DNA of 64,000 nucleotides. Source: Aphodovivens sp036306585. GTDB lineage: Bacteria; Actinomycetota; Coriobacteriia; Coriobacteriales; Eggerthellaceae. The stretch is taken from assembly GCA_036306585.1 (NCBI GenBank), contig JAXJZF010000006.1, positions 248,001 to 312,000 of the forward strand, written 5' to 3'. A program made the translations under genes and the position numbers. This document shows, piece by piece, positions 1 through 6,890 of this stretch. Every line of letters starts with the position of its first letter. Within the stretch, counting starts at the first letter, position 1. Below the pieces are notes generated by a model. The model searched no databases, was not told the origin of the DNA, and saw only the letters and a list, made by a program, of their open reading frames with translations.

Positions 1-1041
1 GCGGCGGGTGCGGTGGTGACCATCTATGCATGGGCGGTCGCGCTGCTTTCCATTCCTCTGATGGTGGCGCTTTCCCGGTTTTCTCCCACGCGGTTGCTGC
101 TGGGCGTCATCGCCCTGTTCGCGGTGGGGCAGGCGGCTTCGGCGCTGGCGCCCACGTTCTGGGCGCTGGTGGGCGGGCGCTTGCTGGTGGCGGCCGCACA
201 TGCGGTGTTCTGGTCGGTGGTGTCGCCGGTGGCGGTGCGCATCGTCGGTCGGCAGCATGGCGGCACGGCAATCGCCGTCATCGCCGTGGGGTCGTCGGTG
301 GCGATGGTGTGCGGCCTGCCCATCGGGCGCATCATCGGGCTGGCCGTCGGCTGGCGTATGACGTTCGCGTGCGTGGCAGCGGTGTCGATTGCGCTGCTGG
401 CGTATCTGGCGCTGATACTGCCGCAGCTCGAGGCGGGCGAGCGCTTCTCGGTGAAATCGCTTCCCGGGCTGTTCAAGCATGCGCCGTTGCGTGGCATCTA
501 CCTGGTCACGGCGTTGTATGCGACCGGGCAGTTCACCTGCTACAGCTACATCGAGCCGTTCTTGCAGCAGGTGTCAGGGTTCTCGGAGGGGCTGATCACG
601 CTTGCCCTGGCGCTGTACGGCGCGGCGGGGTTCGCGGGCAGCGTCGCGTTCTCGCGCCTGTACGATAAGGCGCGTTTCGCGTTCCTGCGCACGGCGGTGG
701 CAGGCGTTTCCGTCATGATGGCGCTATTGCTGCCGTTGTCCGGCAGCGTCGCTGCGACGATCGTTGCGTGCTGCCTGTGGGGCGTGTTCTACACCTCCTA
801 TAATGTGGCGTTCCAGGCGGAGGTCATCAGCAATGCGCCCGAAGGCACCGCCATGGTGGCGATGTCGGCCTATTCGGGCATCTACAACGTGGGCATCGGC
901 GCGGGCACTTGGGCTGGTGGCGTTGTCGTGGCCGCTGGTGGGTTGGCGCAAACTGGCCTGGTGGGCGCGGGTATCGGGGCGGTCGCGCTGGCTGTTTGCT
1001 CGCTGCAGCTGATCCGCGCCATTCGCCGCGCCGAAGCATGA
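1..1041 (+). CDS. MFS transporter, 5' end outside window
   Basis: C-terminal part of a 12-helix major facilitator carrier of the sugar-efflux/drug-H+ antiporter (DHA1) type. The reading frame is open to the left edge, so the first codons seen are internal and the true start lies upstream. About ten hydrophobic segments are visible, with the charged central cytoplasmic loop at about residues 135-160 separating the two halves. The substrate cannot be told from sequence. The gene ends 62 bases before a flavin oxidoreductase on the same strand, which has its own good ribosome site. Confidence 0.85.
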   Translation, partial: AAGAVVTIYAWAVALLSIPLMVALSRFSPTRLLLGVIALFAVGQAASALAPTFWALVGGRLLVAAAHAVFWSVVSPVAVRIVGRQHGGTAIAVIAVGSSVAMVCGLPIGRIIGLAVGWRMTFACVAAVSIALLAYLALILPQLEAGERFSVKSLPGLFKHAPLRGIYLVTALYATGQFTCYSYIEPFLQQVSGFSEGLITLALALYGAAGFAGSVAFSRLYDKARFAFLRTAVAGVSVMMALLLPLSGSVAATIVACCLWGVFYTSYNVAFQAEVISNAPEGTAMVAMSAYSGIYNVGIGAGTWAGGVVVAAGGLAQTGLVGAGIGAVALAVCSLQLIRAIRRAEA

Positions 1042-1103
1042 TGGGGCGCGCTACAATGGTCGCTGCATCTATTGCGTCGTAGCACGTAGCAAGGAGGAAA
1101 GCC

Positions 1104-1646
1104 ATGCCTCGAAACATCGCCGTCGTCATCGGCAGCCCGCGCAGGGGAGGAAACACCTGGATGCTCGCTGAGGCGTTCGTCAAAGGCGCGCAGGAAGCGG
1201 GGCACTCCGTGGAGGTGATCGATGCGGGCACGGCCGACATCGCCGGCTGCATCGGCTGCGAGTACTGCTTCTCTCATGCGGGCATCTGCTTCCGCAAAGA
1301 TGGGATGACGCCGTTCTACGGCATCCTGCGTCGCAGCGACACCATCGTCTACGCCACGCCTGTCTACTGCTTCTCGTTCTCGTCGCAGATCAAGGCGTTC
1401 ATGGACCGCATGTTCTGCGGGCTGGCCGACCCGTTTGGCATCACGTCGTGCTGCCTGCTGGCCGCGTTCGAAGACAAAGACGTCTCCATCGCGCGCCCGC
1501 TGGTCGACACCTATCGGGCCAATGCCGCCTACGCCCACATGAAAGACGAGGGTGTGGTGCTGGCGAACGGCGTGTACGAGAAGGGCGCCATCGAGGGTCA
1601 TCCCGCACTGGAGGAGGCCTATGAGCTGGGGCGCAGTCTTTCGTAA
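1104..1646 (+). CDS. NAD(P)H-dependent FMN oxidoreductase, flavodoxin-like
   Basis: A 180-residue flavodoxin-fold protein of the NADPH-dependent FMN reductase / iron-sulfur flavoprotein group. The N-terminal GSPRRGGNTWML is the FMN phosphate-binding loop. A Cys-rich stretch follows (CIGCEYC at about residues 49-55), as in two-electron flavoproteins with a nearby redox cysteine or cluster. TPVYCFSFSSQIKAFMDR is the typical second flavin-contact region. The start is set by AAGGAGG five to ten bases upstream of ATG 1104. It probably moves electrons to a small-molecule substrate in the cytoplasm; the substrate is unknown. Confidence 0.85.
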   Translation: MPRNIAVVIGSPRRGGNTWMLAEAFVKGAQEAGHSVEVIDAGTADIAGCIGCEYCFSHAGICFRKDGMTPFYGILRRSDTIVYATPVYCFSFSSQIKAFMDRMFCGLADPFGITSCCLLAAFEDKDVSIARPLVDTYRANAAYAHMKDEGVVLANGVYEKGAIEGHPALEEAYELGRSLS

Positions 1647-1860
1647 CCTGCTTGCGTCCATCGATCCGTCGAGAATGGTCGCCGTTGCTCGGTAGGCGGG
1701 TGATGTCGGGGCAGCATGCGGCTGCCTGGCGGGTGATGCCGGGATAGAGCGATTATTCGGCGGGAAGGGATCTCCTTCGACATGGGTTTCGCCAGCGTTG
1801 GCGTGGCTCGTTTCAGCCGACTTGGACGCTGCAGGTATCTGATGGGGTTGATCGGGCCTT

Positions 1861-2092
1861 CAGATCCGGTTTTCTTTCCGAATTTGTAACCAAATTCCAG
1901 TTGTGGACGAGACGTCTTTTGGCGCCTCGTCCATCGTTGCAGTACACATGCCTCTGACCAGGAACTATACAGACAGAGCGGGACGGGCTTGCCTTGTTTC
2001 GCGCATGCGGGGCCGGAAAAGCCGGCTTTTCGCCGTGCTTGCTCGTCCACAACTGGAGTTTGGCGTCATTTCGCGGCCTGTTTTCGGATCTG
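1861..2092. repeat. Long inverted-repeat element, copy 1
   Basis: Fills most of the 582-base gap between the flavin oxidoreductase and the HD-domain gene. Two 22-base arms, 1890-1911 and 2042-2063, are complementary except for one position (core CCAGTTGTGGACGAG / CTCGTCCACAACTGG). Outer arms CAGATCCG (1861-1868) and CGGATCTG (2085-2092) extend the palindrome. The 130-base spacer carries TGACCAGG and a second small hairpin (CGGAAAAGCCGGCTTTTCG, about 2016-2034). A second copy with the same order of parts lies at 32411-32632. No credible protein is encoded and no transposase is present. The flanks (1647-1860, 2093-2228) show nothing else. Confidence 0.8.
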
Positions 2093-2228
2093 GCAGCCTC
2101 GAACTGTTCATAACGGCTTGTTTTGTCCACTTCGCAACTGCGCCGTGATCGCATGGCGCCGCCATCGATGCCGGCGTGAACCAGGGCCAGGGCATGCGCG
2201 AGATCGTTGAGTACTTTAGGCAAAAAGC

Positions 2229-2666
2229 CTAGCCTAAAAGGATTGCGCGAGCTCGTGCGTATTTCTCGCGGCGTTTGTCAAGCATCTCGCGCGTGACGCC
2301 CTCGCATCCTGCGAAGCGGGTTTCGTCGGAGTTGTGTGCAAGGTCGGCGAGCTTCACCTTCTGCGCCAGGGGGTGCCCTTTGATGGCGCGCACGTAATCG
2401 AAGTAGTCGACGGCCGGTTCGCGAGTCATGAGGCGCACGCCCTCCACCACATCGGACGGGAACTCGCGGACGAGGTCGTCCAGGGTGACATCGGAATCCT
2501 CCACCACGTCGTGAAGCAGCGCCACGCAGGTGCTGGCTTCGTCGTCCATCTGCTCGGCGACGTGGAAGGGGTGGAAGATGTAGGGCTGCCCGCATTTGTC
2601 GAGCTGTCCGGCATGCGCATCGTAGGCGATGCGCATCGCTTTGTTGGTGAGTTCGGTGTAGATCAT
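2229..2666 (-). CDS. HD-domain hydrolase, small alarmone hydrolase-like
   Basis: A 145-residue stand-alone HD domain resembling the (p)ppGpp hydrolase half of Rel/SpoT and the small Mesh1-type enzymes. The metal ligands appear in order: FHPFHVAEQM (His), ALLHDVVEDSD (His-Asp and the Glu-Asp pair typical of alarmone hydrolases), and KLADLAHNSD (the Asp..Asn motif). There is no synthetase, TGS or ACT domain. The likely role is Mn-dependent hydrolysis of guanosine tetra/pentaphosphate or a related nucleotide in the cytoplasm. A ribosome site GAAGGGG precedes the ATG. It is divergent from ferritin across 145 bases. Nucleotide specificity is inferred. Confidence 0.8.
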   Translation of the reverse strand: MIYTELTNKAMRIAYDAHAGQLDKCGQPYIFHPFHVAEQMDDEASTCVALLHDVVEDSDVTLDDLVREFPSDVVEGVRLMTREPAVDYFDYVRAIKGHPLAQKVKLADLAHNSDETRFAGCEGVTREMLDKRREKYARARAILLG

Positions 2667-2739
2667 GGCGCCCCTTCGCCGCAGGTTGTTTCCTCGAGTA
2701 TTTTACGCTGGTGCCGCGCGACGATGATGCTGAACAGGC

Positions 2740-2745
2740 TATAAT
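2740..2745 (+). promoter_or_regulatory. -10 box of the ferritin promoter
   Basis: A consensus TATAAT lies 67 bases upstream of the ferritin start codon in the HD-gene/ferritin gap. No clear TTGACA is seen 17 bases upstream, so the promoter may be activated or of extended type. Confidence 0.5.
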
Positions 2746-2811
2746 ACGGGCGAATCGACCGAAGGGGCGCAGCGATTGCCGCGCGCCTTGCATCTAACGA
2801 AAGGATCCATT

Positions 2812-3327
2812 ATGGACAGCAAAGTGTACGAGCTGCTCAACGACCAGATCAACAAGGAGCTGTATTCGGCGTACCTGTACCTTTCCTTTGCCGACTATTA
2901 CGAGGAAGAGGGTCTGGAGGGCTTCGCCAACTGGTATGAGATCCAGGCGCAGGAAGAGCGCGACCACGCGCTGATCTTCCGCAACTACCTGCATGACAAC
3001 GGCTGCAAGGTGAAGCTTTTGTCCATCGCCCAGCCCGATAAGCAGTTCTCCAGCCACCTGGAGCCGCTGGAGGCCGCGCTGGAGCATGAGAAGTACGTGA
3101 CCGGACTCATCAACGATATCTATGCCGCCGCTCACGATGCCAAGGACTACCGTACCATGAAGTTCCTGGATTGGTTCATCGAAGAGCAGATGGAAGAGGA
3201 AGACACCGCCGACACCATGGTCACCAAGATGAAGCTGTTCGGCTCCGATGCCAAGGCGCTTTACGACCTGGATCAGGAGTACCTGGGCCGCAGCTACGCC
3301 ACCCCCTCGCCGCTGGCGGGCAACTAA
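2812..3327 (+). CDS. ftnA: Ferritin, non-haem (FtnA type)
   Basis: A 171-residue four-helix-bundle ferritin that oxidises Fe2+ and stores it as a mineral in a 24-subunit shell. Ferroxidase ligands are in the expected places: Glu in QINKELYSAYLYLS, Glu and His in AQEERDHALIF, Glu in EAALEHEK, and Gln/Glu in FIEEQMEEE. The start is ATG 2812, preceded by AAAGGATC; a TTG twelve codons earlier is in frame but has no ribosome site and lies outside the family's usual N-terminus. Length matches bacterial ferritins. Likely a single-gene unit for iron storage and oxidative protection. Confidence 0.93.
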   Translation: MDSKVYELLNDQINKELYSAYLYLSFADYYEEEGLEGFANWYEIQAQEERDHALIFRNYLHDNGCKVKLLSIAQPDKQFSSHLEPLEAALEHEKYVTGLINDIYAAAHDAKDYRTMKFLDWFIEEQMEEEDTADTMVTKMKLFGSDAKALYDLDQEYLGRSYATPSPLAGN

Positions 3328-3383
3328 GGGATTGCGCGGGGAGCCGCGCGCTTGCATCGAGCTAAAGACAGGAAGGATGCCGC

Positions 3384-4913
3384 ATGCCTGCCGATTTCAA
3401 CGCGTGGCTCGTCGACGTCACCACTCGGTTCGACGATTTTCTCTACACCTACATTCTTGTTATCCTGCTGGTGTTTTGCGCCATCTACTTCACGGTGCGT
3501 ACGAGGTTCGTGCAGATCCGCTATCTGAAGGACATGTTTACGCAGCTTACCGAGAAACGCCATGTGGGAGGAGATAAGTCCATTTCGTCGTTCCAGGCGA
3601 TGATGGTGTCCACCGCATCGCGCGTGGGCACGGGCAACATCGCCGGCATTGCCACCGCCGTGGCGCTGGGCGGGCCGGGCGCCATTTTCTGGATGTGGCT
3701 GATGGCCCTGTTCGGCGCGGCGTCGGCATTCGTGGAGTCCACGCTCGCGCAGATCTGGAAGGTGCGCGGCAAGGACGGCGAGTTCCGCGGTGGCCCCGCC
3801 TACTACATCCAGCAGGCGTTGGGGCAGCGATGGCTGGGCGTTGTGTTTGCGGCGCTGCTGATCATCTGCTATGCGTACGGCTTCAACGGGCTGCAGGCCT
3901 ACAACATGGCGAGCGCCCTGGAATACTACATCCCCGACTATGCCGCCAACGGCACCGCGGTGGTGCTGGGCATCGTTCTGATGGTGATGACGGCGTTCGT
4001 CATCTTCGGCGGTTCGAAGCGCATCAGCATCATCTCGTCCATTCTGGTGCCCATCATGGCGGTTGCCTACCTTGCCCTGGGCTTCGGCATCACTATTGCC
4101 AACATCGGGCTGTTGCCGCAGGCGTTTTCCTGTATCTTCCAGTCGGCGTTCGACTTCCAGTCCATCTTCGGCGGGTTCGCCGGTTCGGTGGTGGTGCTAG
4201 GGCTCAAGCGCGGCTTGTTCTCCAACGAGGCGGGCATGGGTTCGGCTCCCAATGCCGCTGCCACGGCCAGCGTGTCGCATCCGGTGAAGCAGGGTCTGGT
4301 GCAGACGCTTTCGGTATATTTGGACACCATGCTGGTGTGCACGTGCTCGGCGTTCATCGTGCTCATCTTCTACGTGAAGTCCGGCGGGTCGTTCGGCGAC
4401 CTGAACGGCATGCCGCTAGTGCAGATGGCCATCAACTCCCAGGTGGGCGAGATCGGCATCCACGTGGTCACGTTCGCCATCTTCTGCTTTGCATTCTCAA
4501 GCCTTATCGGCAACTACTTCTACGCGGAAAGCAACATACGCTTCATCACCAAGAGCAAGGCGGTGTTGACGGCGTTTCGGGTCACGTGTCTCGCTGCCAT
4601 TATGGTGGGGTGCCTGAACAGCTTCACGTTGGCATGGAACTTCGCCGACATCACCATGGCATTCATGGCCATCGTCAACCTGGTGGCGATCTTTCTGCTG
4701 GGGAAATGGGCCCTTAAAGCGCTCGACGACTATACGCTCCAGCGCAAGCTGGGGAAGGATCCTGTGTTCGTGGCGGACGCTATCGAAGGCCTGCCCGTCA
4801 CCGAGTGCTGGCATGTGCAGGAGAAGGAGCTGGAGCAGCTGGGTCCGCAACCGGTGAGGGAGTACTTTGAGGAAGCGATCGATGCCGACGGAGAAGCGGT
4901 CGGCCTGAAATAG
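3384..4913 (+). CDS. Sodium:alanine/glycine symporter, AGCS family
   Basis: A 509-residue membrane carrier of the alanine or glycine:cation symporter family, importing small amino acids with Na+. Family signatures are SRVGTGNIAGIATAVALGGPG near residue 75, FRGGPAYYIQ, and LFSNEAGMGSAPNAAAT near residue 275, a sodium/substrate-site loop. About eleven hydrophobic helices are visible. The C-terminal tail of about 60 residues is hydrophilic and acidic. AGGAAGG precedes ATG 3384. It stands 56 bases after ferritin and ends in front of a strong UUCG-loop terminator, so it closes this unit. Confidence 0.92.
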   Translation: MPADFNAWLVDVTTRFDDFLYTYILVILLVFCAIYFTVRTRFVQIRYLKDMFTQLTEKRHVGGDKSISSFQAMMVSTASRVGTGNIAGIATAVALGGPGAIFWMWLMALFGAASAFVESTLAQIWKVRGKDGEFRGGPAYYIQQALGQRWLGVVFAALLIICYAYGFNGLQAYNMASALEYYIPDYAANGTAVVLGIVLMVMTAFVIFGGSKRISIISSILVPIMAVAYLALGFGITIANIGLLPQAFSCIFQSAFDFQSIFGGFAGSVVVLGLKRGLFSNEAGMGSAPNAAATASVSHPVKQGLVQTLSVYLDTMLVCTCSAFIVLIFYVKSGGSFGDLNGMPLVQMAINSQVGEIGIHVVTFAIFCFAFSSLIGNYFYAESNIRFITKSKAVLTAFRVTCLAAIMVGCLNSFTLAWNFADITMAFMAIVNLVAIFLLGKWALKALDDYTLQRKLGKDPVFVADAIEGLPVTECWHVQEKELEQLGPQPVREYFEEAIDADGEAVGLK

Positions 4914-4951
4914 CCTCGCAGCCGCAAAAGCGGTGGGAGAAGACGAGCGGG

Positions 4952-4980
4952 CGGCGGCTTCGGCCGCCGTTTGCCGTTTC
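4952..4980 (+). terminator. Intrinsic terminator after AGCS symporter
   Basis: Seven-pair stem CGGCGGC / GCCGCCG closed by a TTCG tetraloop (4959-4962), followed by a T-rich tail. It separates the symporter from the nickel-type operon promoter just downstream. Confidence 0.75.
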
Positions 4981-4985
4981 ATGAA

Positions 4986-5012
4986 GTGTTACGCATTCCA
5001 ATTTCGTAACAC
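4986..5012. promoter_or_regulatory. NikR-type operator before the nickel ABC operon
   Basis: Perfect palindrome GTGTTAC-N13-GTAACAC. This is the half-site and spacing described for NikR, the nickel-responsive repressor, in delta-proteobacterial regulons. A -10-like TATAGT (5019-5024) follows immediately, so bound repressor would block RNA polymerase. Two further direct half-sites, ATGTTAC (5030-5036) and GTGTTAC (5050-5056), lie between the box and the first gene. The motif match is seen directly; binding by NikR is inferred, and no nikR gene lies in the window. Confidence 0.75.
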
Positions 5013-5072
5013 CCCTGGTATAGTGTCCGATGTTACAGAATCGGAAATCGTGTTACCAACAGGGGGACCGCC

Positions 5073-5900
5073 GTGCCAGCTAGCATCGCCAAGACCATGA
5101 CCGCCATGCGCACCGCTCCCACCGAGCGCCAGATCGTCGACTACTGGAATGCGCGGGCGGGCAGCTATTCCTGCAGCGTGCGCGAGGAGCTGGGCGGGCC
5201 CCAGCATGAGGCGTGGCGCAATGTGCTGGAGCGACGTTCCGCGCCGGCGCGCGAAGCTGCCCTGCGGGCAGGCCGTGTCCCGCGTGCGCTCGATTTGGGC
5301 TGCGGGCCCGGCTTCTTCAGCATCCTGCTCGCAGATATGGGCTGCGCGGTCGACGCGGTTGATGCCAGCGCGGGCATGCTCGACCAGGCGCGTCGCAACA
5401 ACGAAGCGGCGGGCACGATCGACTCCGTCTCCTTCCATGAGGGCGATGTGGCGAGCTTGCCCTTCGACGATGCCTCCTTCGATGTGGTGGCGCTGCGCAA
5501 TGTCACATGGCTTATGCGCGATCCCCAGGCGGCATACTGCGAATGGCAGCGTGTGCTCGCCCCCGGCGGCGTGCTGCTGGTGTTCGACGCCAATTGGTAC
5601 CGCTATCTGGACGATCCGGCGGTGGATGCCCAGCGTATCGTCGACCAGGCACGGGGCGCGGTGCCCGGCTTGGACGCGAGCGGCTTTGCCACCAAAGACC
5701 AGGAGTTGCGTTGCGAGCAGCTGGCGTTGGGATTGCCGTTCACCTACATCGATCGGCCGGCGTGGGATCTGCGCGCTCTCGGGCGCTTGGGATTCGCCGA
5801 CGTGCGTGTCGATGAGGGCATCTGGCGCAGTGTGTGGACCAAGGGCGAGCAGGGCTATTACGGCTCGTCCCCGTTGTTTCTGGTGGAGGCGCACCGCTAG
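5073..5900 (+). CDS. Class I SAM-dependent methyltransferase (nickel operon)
   Basis: A 275-residue Rossmann-fold methyltransferase of the UbiE/type-11 group. Motif I is ALDLGCGPGFFS at about residues 72-83, motif II the acidic VDAVDAS, motif IV FDVVALRNVTW, and motif V LAPGGVLLVFDANW. The start is GTG 5073 with AGGGGGA upstream. It is the first gene of the operon behind the NikR-type box, followed by two permeases and two ATPases. Its acceptor is unknown. A role in making or modifying a metal-chelating small molecule taken up by the transporter fits the context but is inference. Confidence 0.8.
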   Translation: MPASIAKTMTAMRTAPTERQIVDYWNARAGSYSCSVREELGGPQHEAWRNVLERRSAPAREAALRAGRVPRALDLGCGPGFFSILLADMGCAVDAVDASAGMLDQARRNNEAAGTIDSVSFHEGDVASLPFDDASFDVVALRNVTWLMRDPQAAYCEWQRVLAPGGVLLVFDANWYRYLDDPAVDAQRIVDQARGAVPGLDASGFATKDQELRCEQLALGLPFTYIDRPAWDLRALGRLGFADVRVDEGIWRSVWTKGEQGYYGSSPLFLVEAHR

Positions 5901-5924
5901 CGCGGGGCGCGGCAGTCGGCTCCC

Positions 5925-6890
5925 ATGGCAGGATACATCGCGCGCCGCATCTTGCAGCTGATCCCCATCGTTTTGGGCATCACGCTGCTATCGTTCGCCA
6001 TGATGCATGTGGCTGGCGGCGACGCCGTCACGGCCATGCTCGAGAACCAGGGCCTGGTCGCCGCGCAGGAGGCAATCGATGCTCAGCGTCATGAGCTGGG
6101 CTTGGATCGACCGTTCCTCGAACAGTACGTCAGCTGGCTTGCGGGCATGCTCACCGGCGATATGGGGCAAAGCTACGTGTCTGGCAAAGACGTGTTCTCC
6201 ACGTTCGCTTCGAAGCTTCCCGCCACCATCCTGCTCACGTGCGCTTCGGTGGCGCTCACCGTCTTCATCTCGGTGCCGCTGGGCATCCTGGCGGCGGTGA
6301 AGCGGAATCGCGGCGTCGACTACCTGGTGCGCGGCCTGGGGTTTGTGGGCAGTTCGCTGCCCGGGTTCTTCGTGGCTCTGGTGCTCATCTACGTGTTCGC
6401 CGTGCAGCTGGGGTGGTTCCCGGTCATATCGTCGTCGGCGGGAGGGGCAGGTCCGGCTTCCATCACACCGGCGGGCGCGGTGCTGCCCACGGTAACGCTC
6501 GGCATCGCCATGGCGTCGAAGTACACCCGCCAGATTCGCGCGACCGTTCTCGACGAGCTGGGCAAGCCTTATGTGGAAGGAGCCCGTGCGCGCGGCGTCC
6601 CCGAGCGCACCATCCTGCTGCGCTACGTGCTGCGCAGCTGCATGGTGACGATCGTCACGCTGTTGGCACTGTCGGTGGGCGATCTTCTGGGCGGCACCGC
6701 CATCATCGAGGCGATCTTCCAATGGGACGGCGTGGGCAAGCTGGCGGTGGACTCCACCACCATGCGCGACTATCCCATGATCTTGGCGTACGTGGCGTGG
6801 ATGGCCATCATCTACGTGCTGGTGAACCTCGTGGCCGACATCGCCTACCGCCGTTTGGACCCGCGCATCCGCTACGAGGAAGGCGCCTGA
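5925..6890 (+). CDS. nikB: ABC transporter permease, NikB/DppB type
   Basis: A 321-residue inner-membrane permease of the dipeptide/nickel (PepT) class. It starts with the typical IARRILQLIPIVLGITLLSFAMMH helix, has a large outer loop, then five more helices. The ATPase-contact EAA loop reads YVEGARARGVPERTILLRYV at about residues 209-228. It is translated from ATG 5925, 24 bases after the methyltransferase, and its TGA overlaps the ATG of the next permease. It pairs with the fused NikC-like protein to form the channel. Nickel as substrate rests on the operator and family, not on permease residues. Confidence 0.88.
   Translation: MAGYIARRILQLIPIVLGITLLSFAMMHVAGGDAVTAMLENQGLVAAQEAIDAQRHELGLDRPFLEQYVSWLAGMLTGDMGQSYVSGKDVFSTFASKLPATILLTCASVALTVFISVPLGILAAVKRNRGVDYLVRGLGFVGSSLPGFFVALVLIYVFAVQLGWFPVISSSAGGAGPASITPAGAVLPTVTLGIAMASKYTRQIRATVLDELGKPYVEGARARGVPERTILLRYVLRSCMVTIVTLLALSVGDLLGGTAIIEAIFQWDGVGKLAVDSTTMRDYPMILAYVAWMAIIYVLVNLVADIAYRRLDPRIRYEEGA

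Noticed and set aside
1619..2223. Overlapping 70-145-codon frames on both strands across the first repeat element (also 32232-32880 across the second)
   Set aside because: They have no ribosome sites, disagree between the two copies of the repeat and show no known domain. They are by-products of a GC-rich palindrome.
6239..6889. N-terminal 217-residue extension of the permease/binding-protein frame
   Set aside because: It lies out of frame inside nikB and is Arg/His/Gly-rich shadow sequence; translation clearly starts at ATG 6890.
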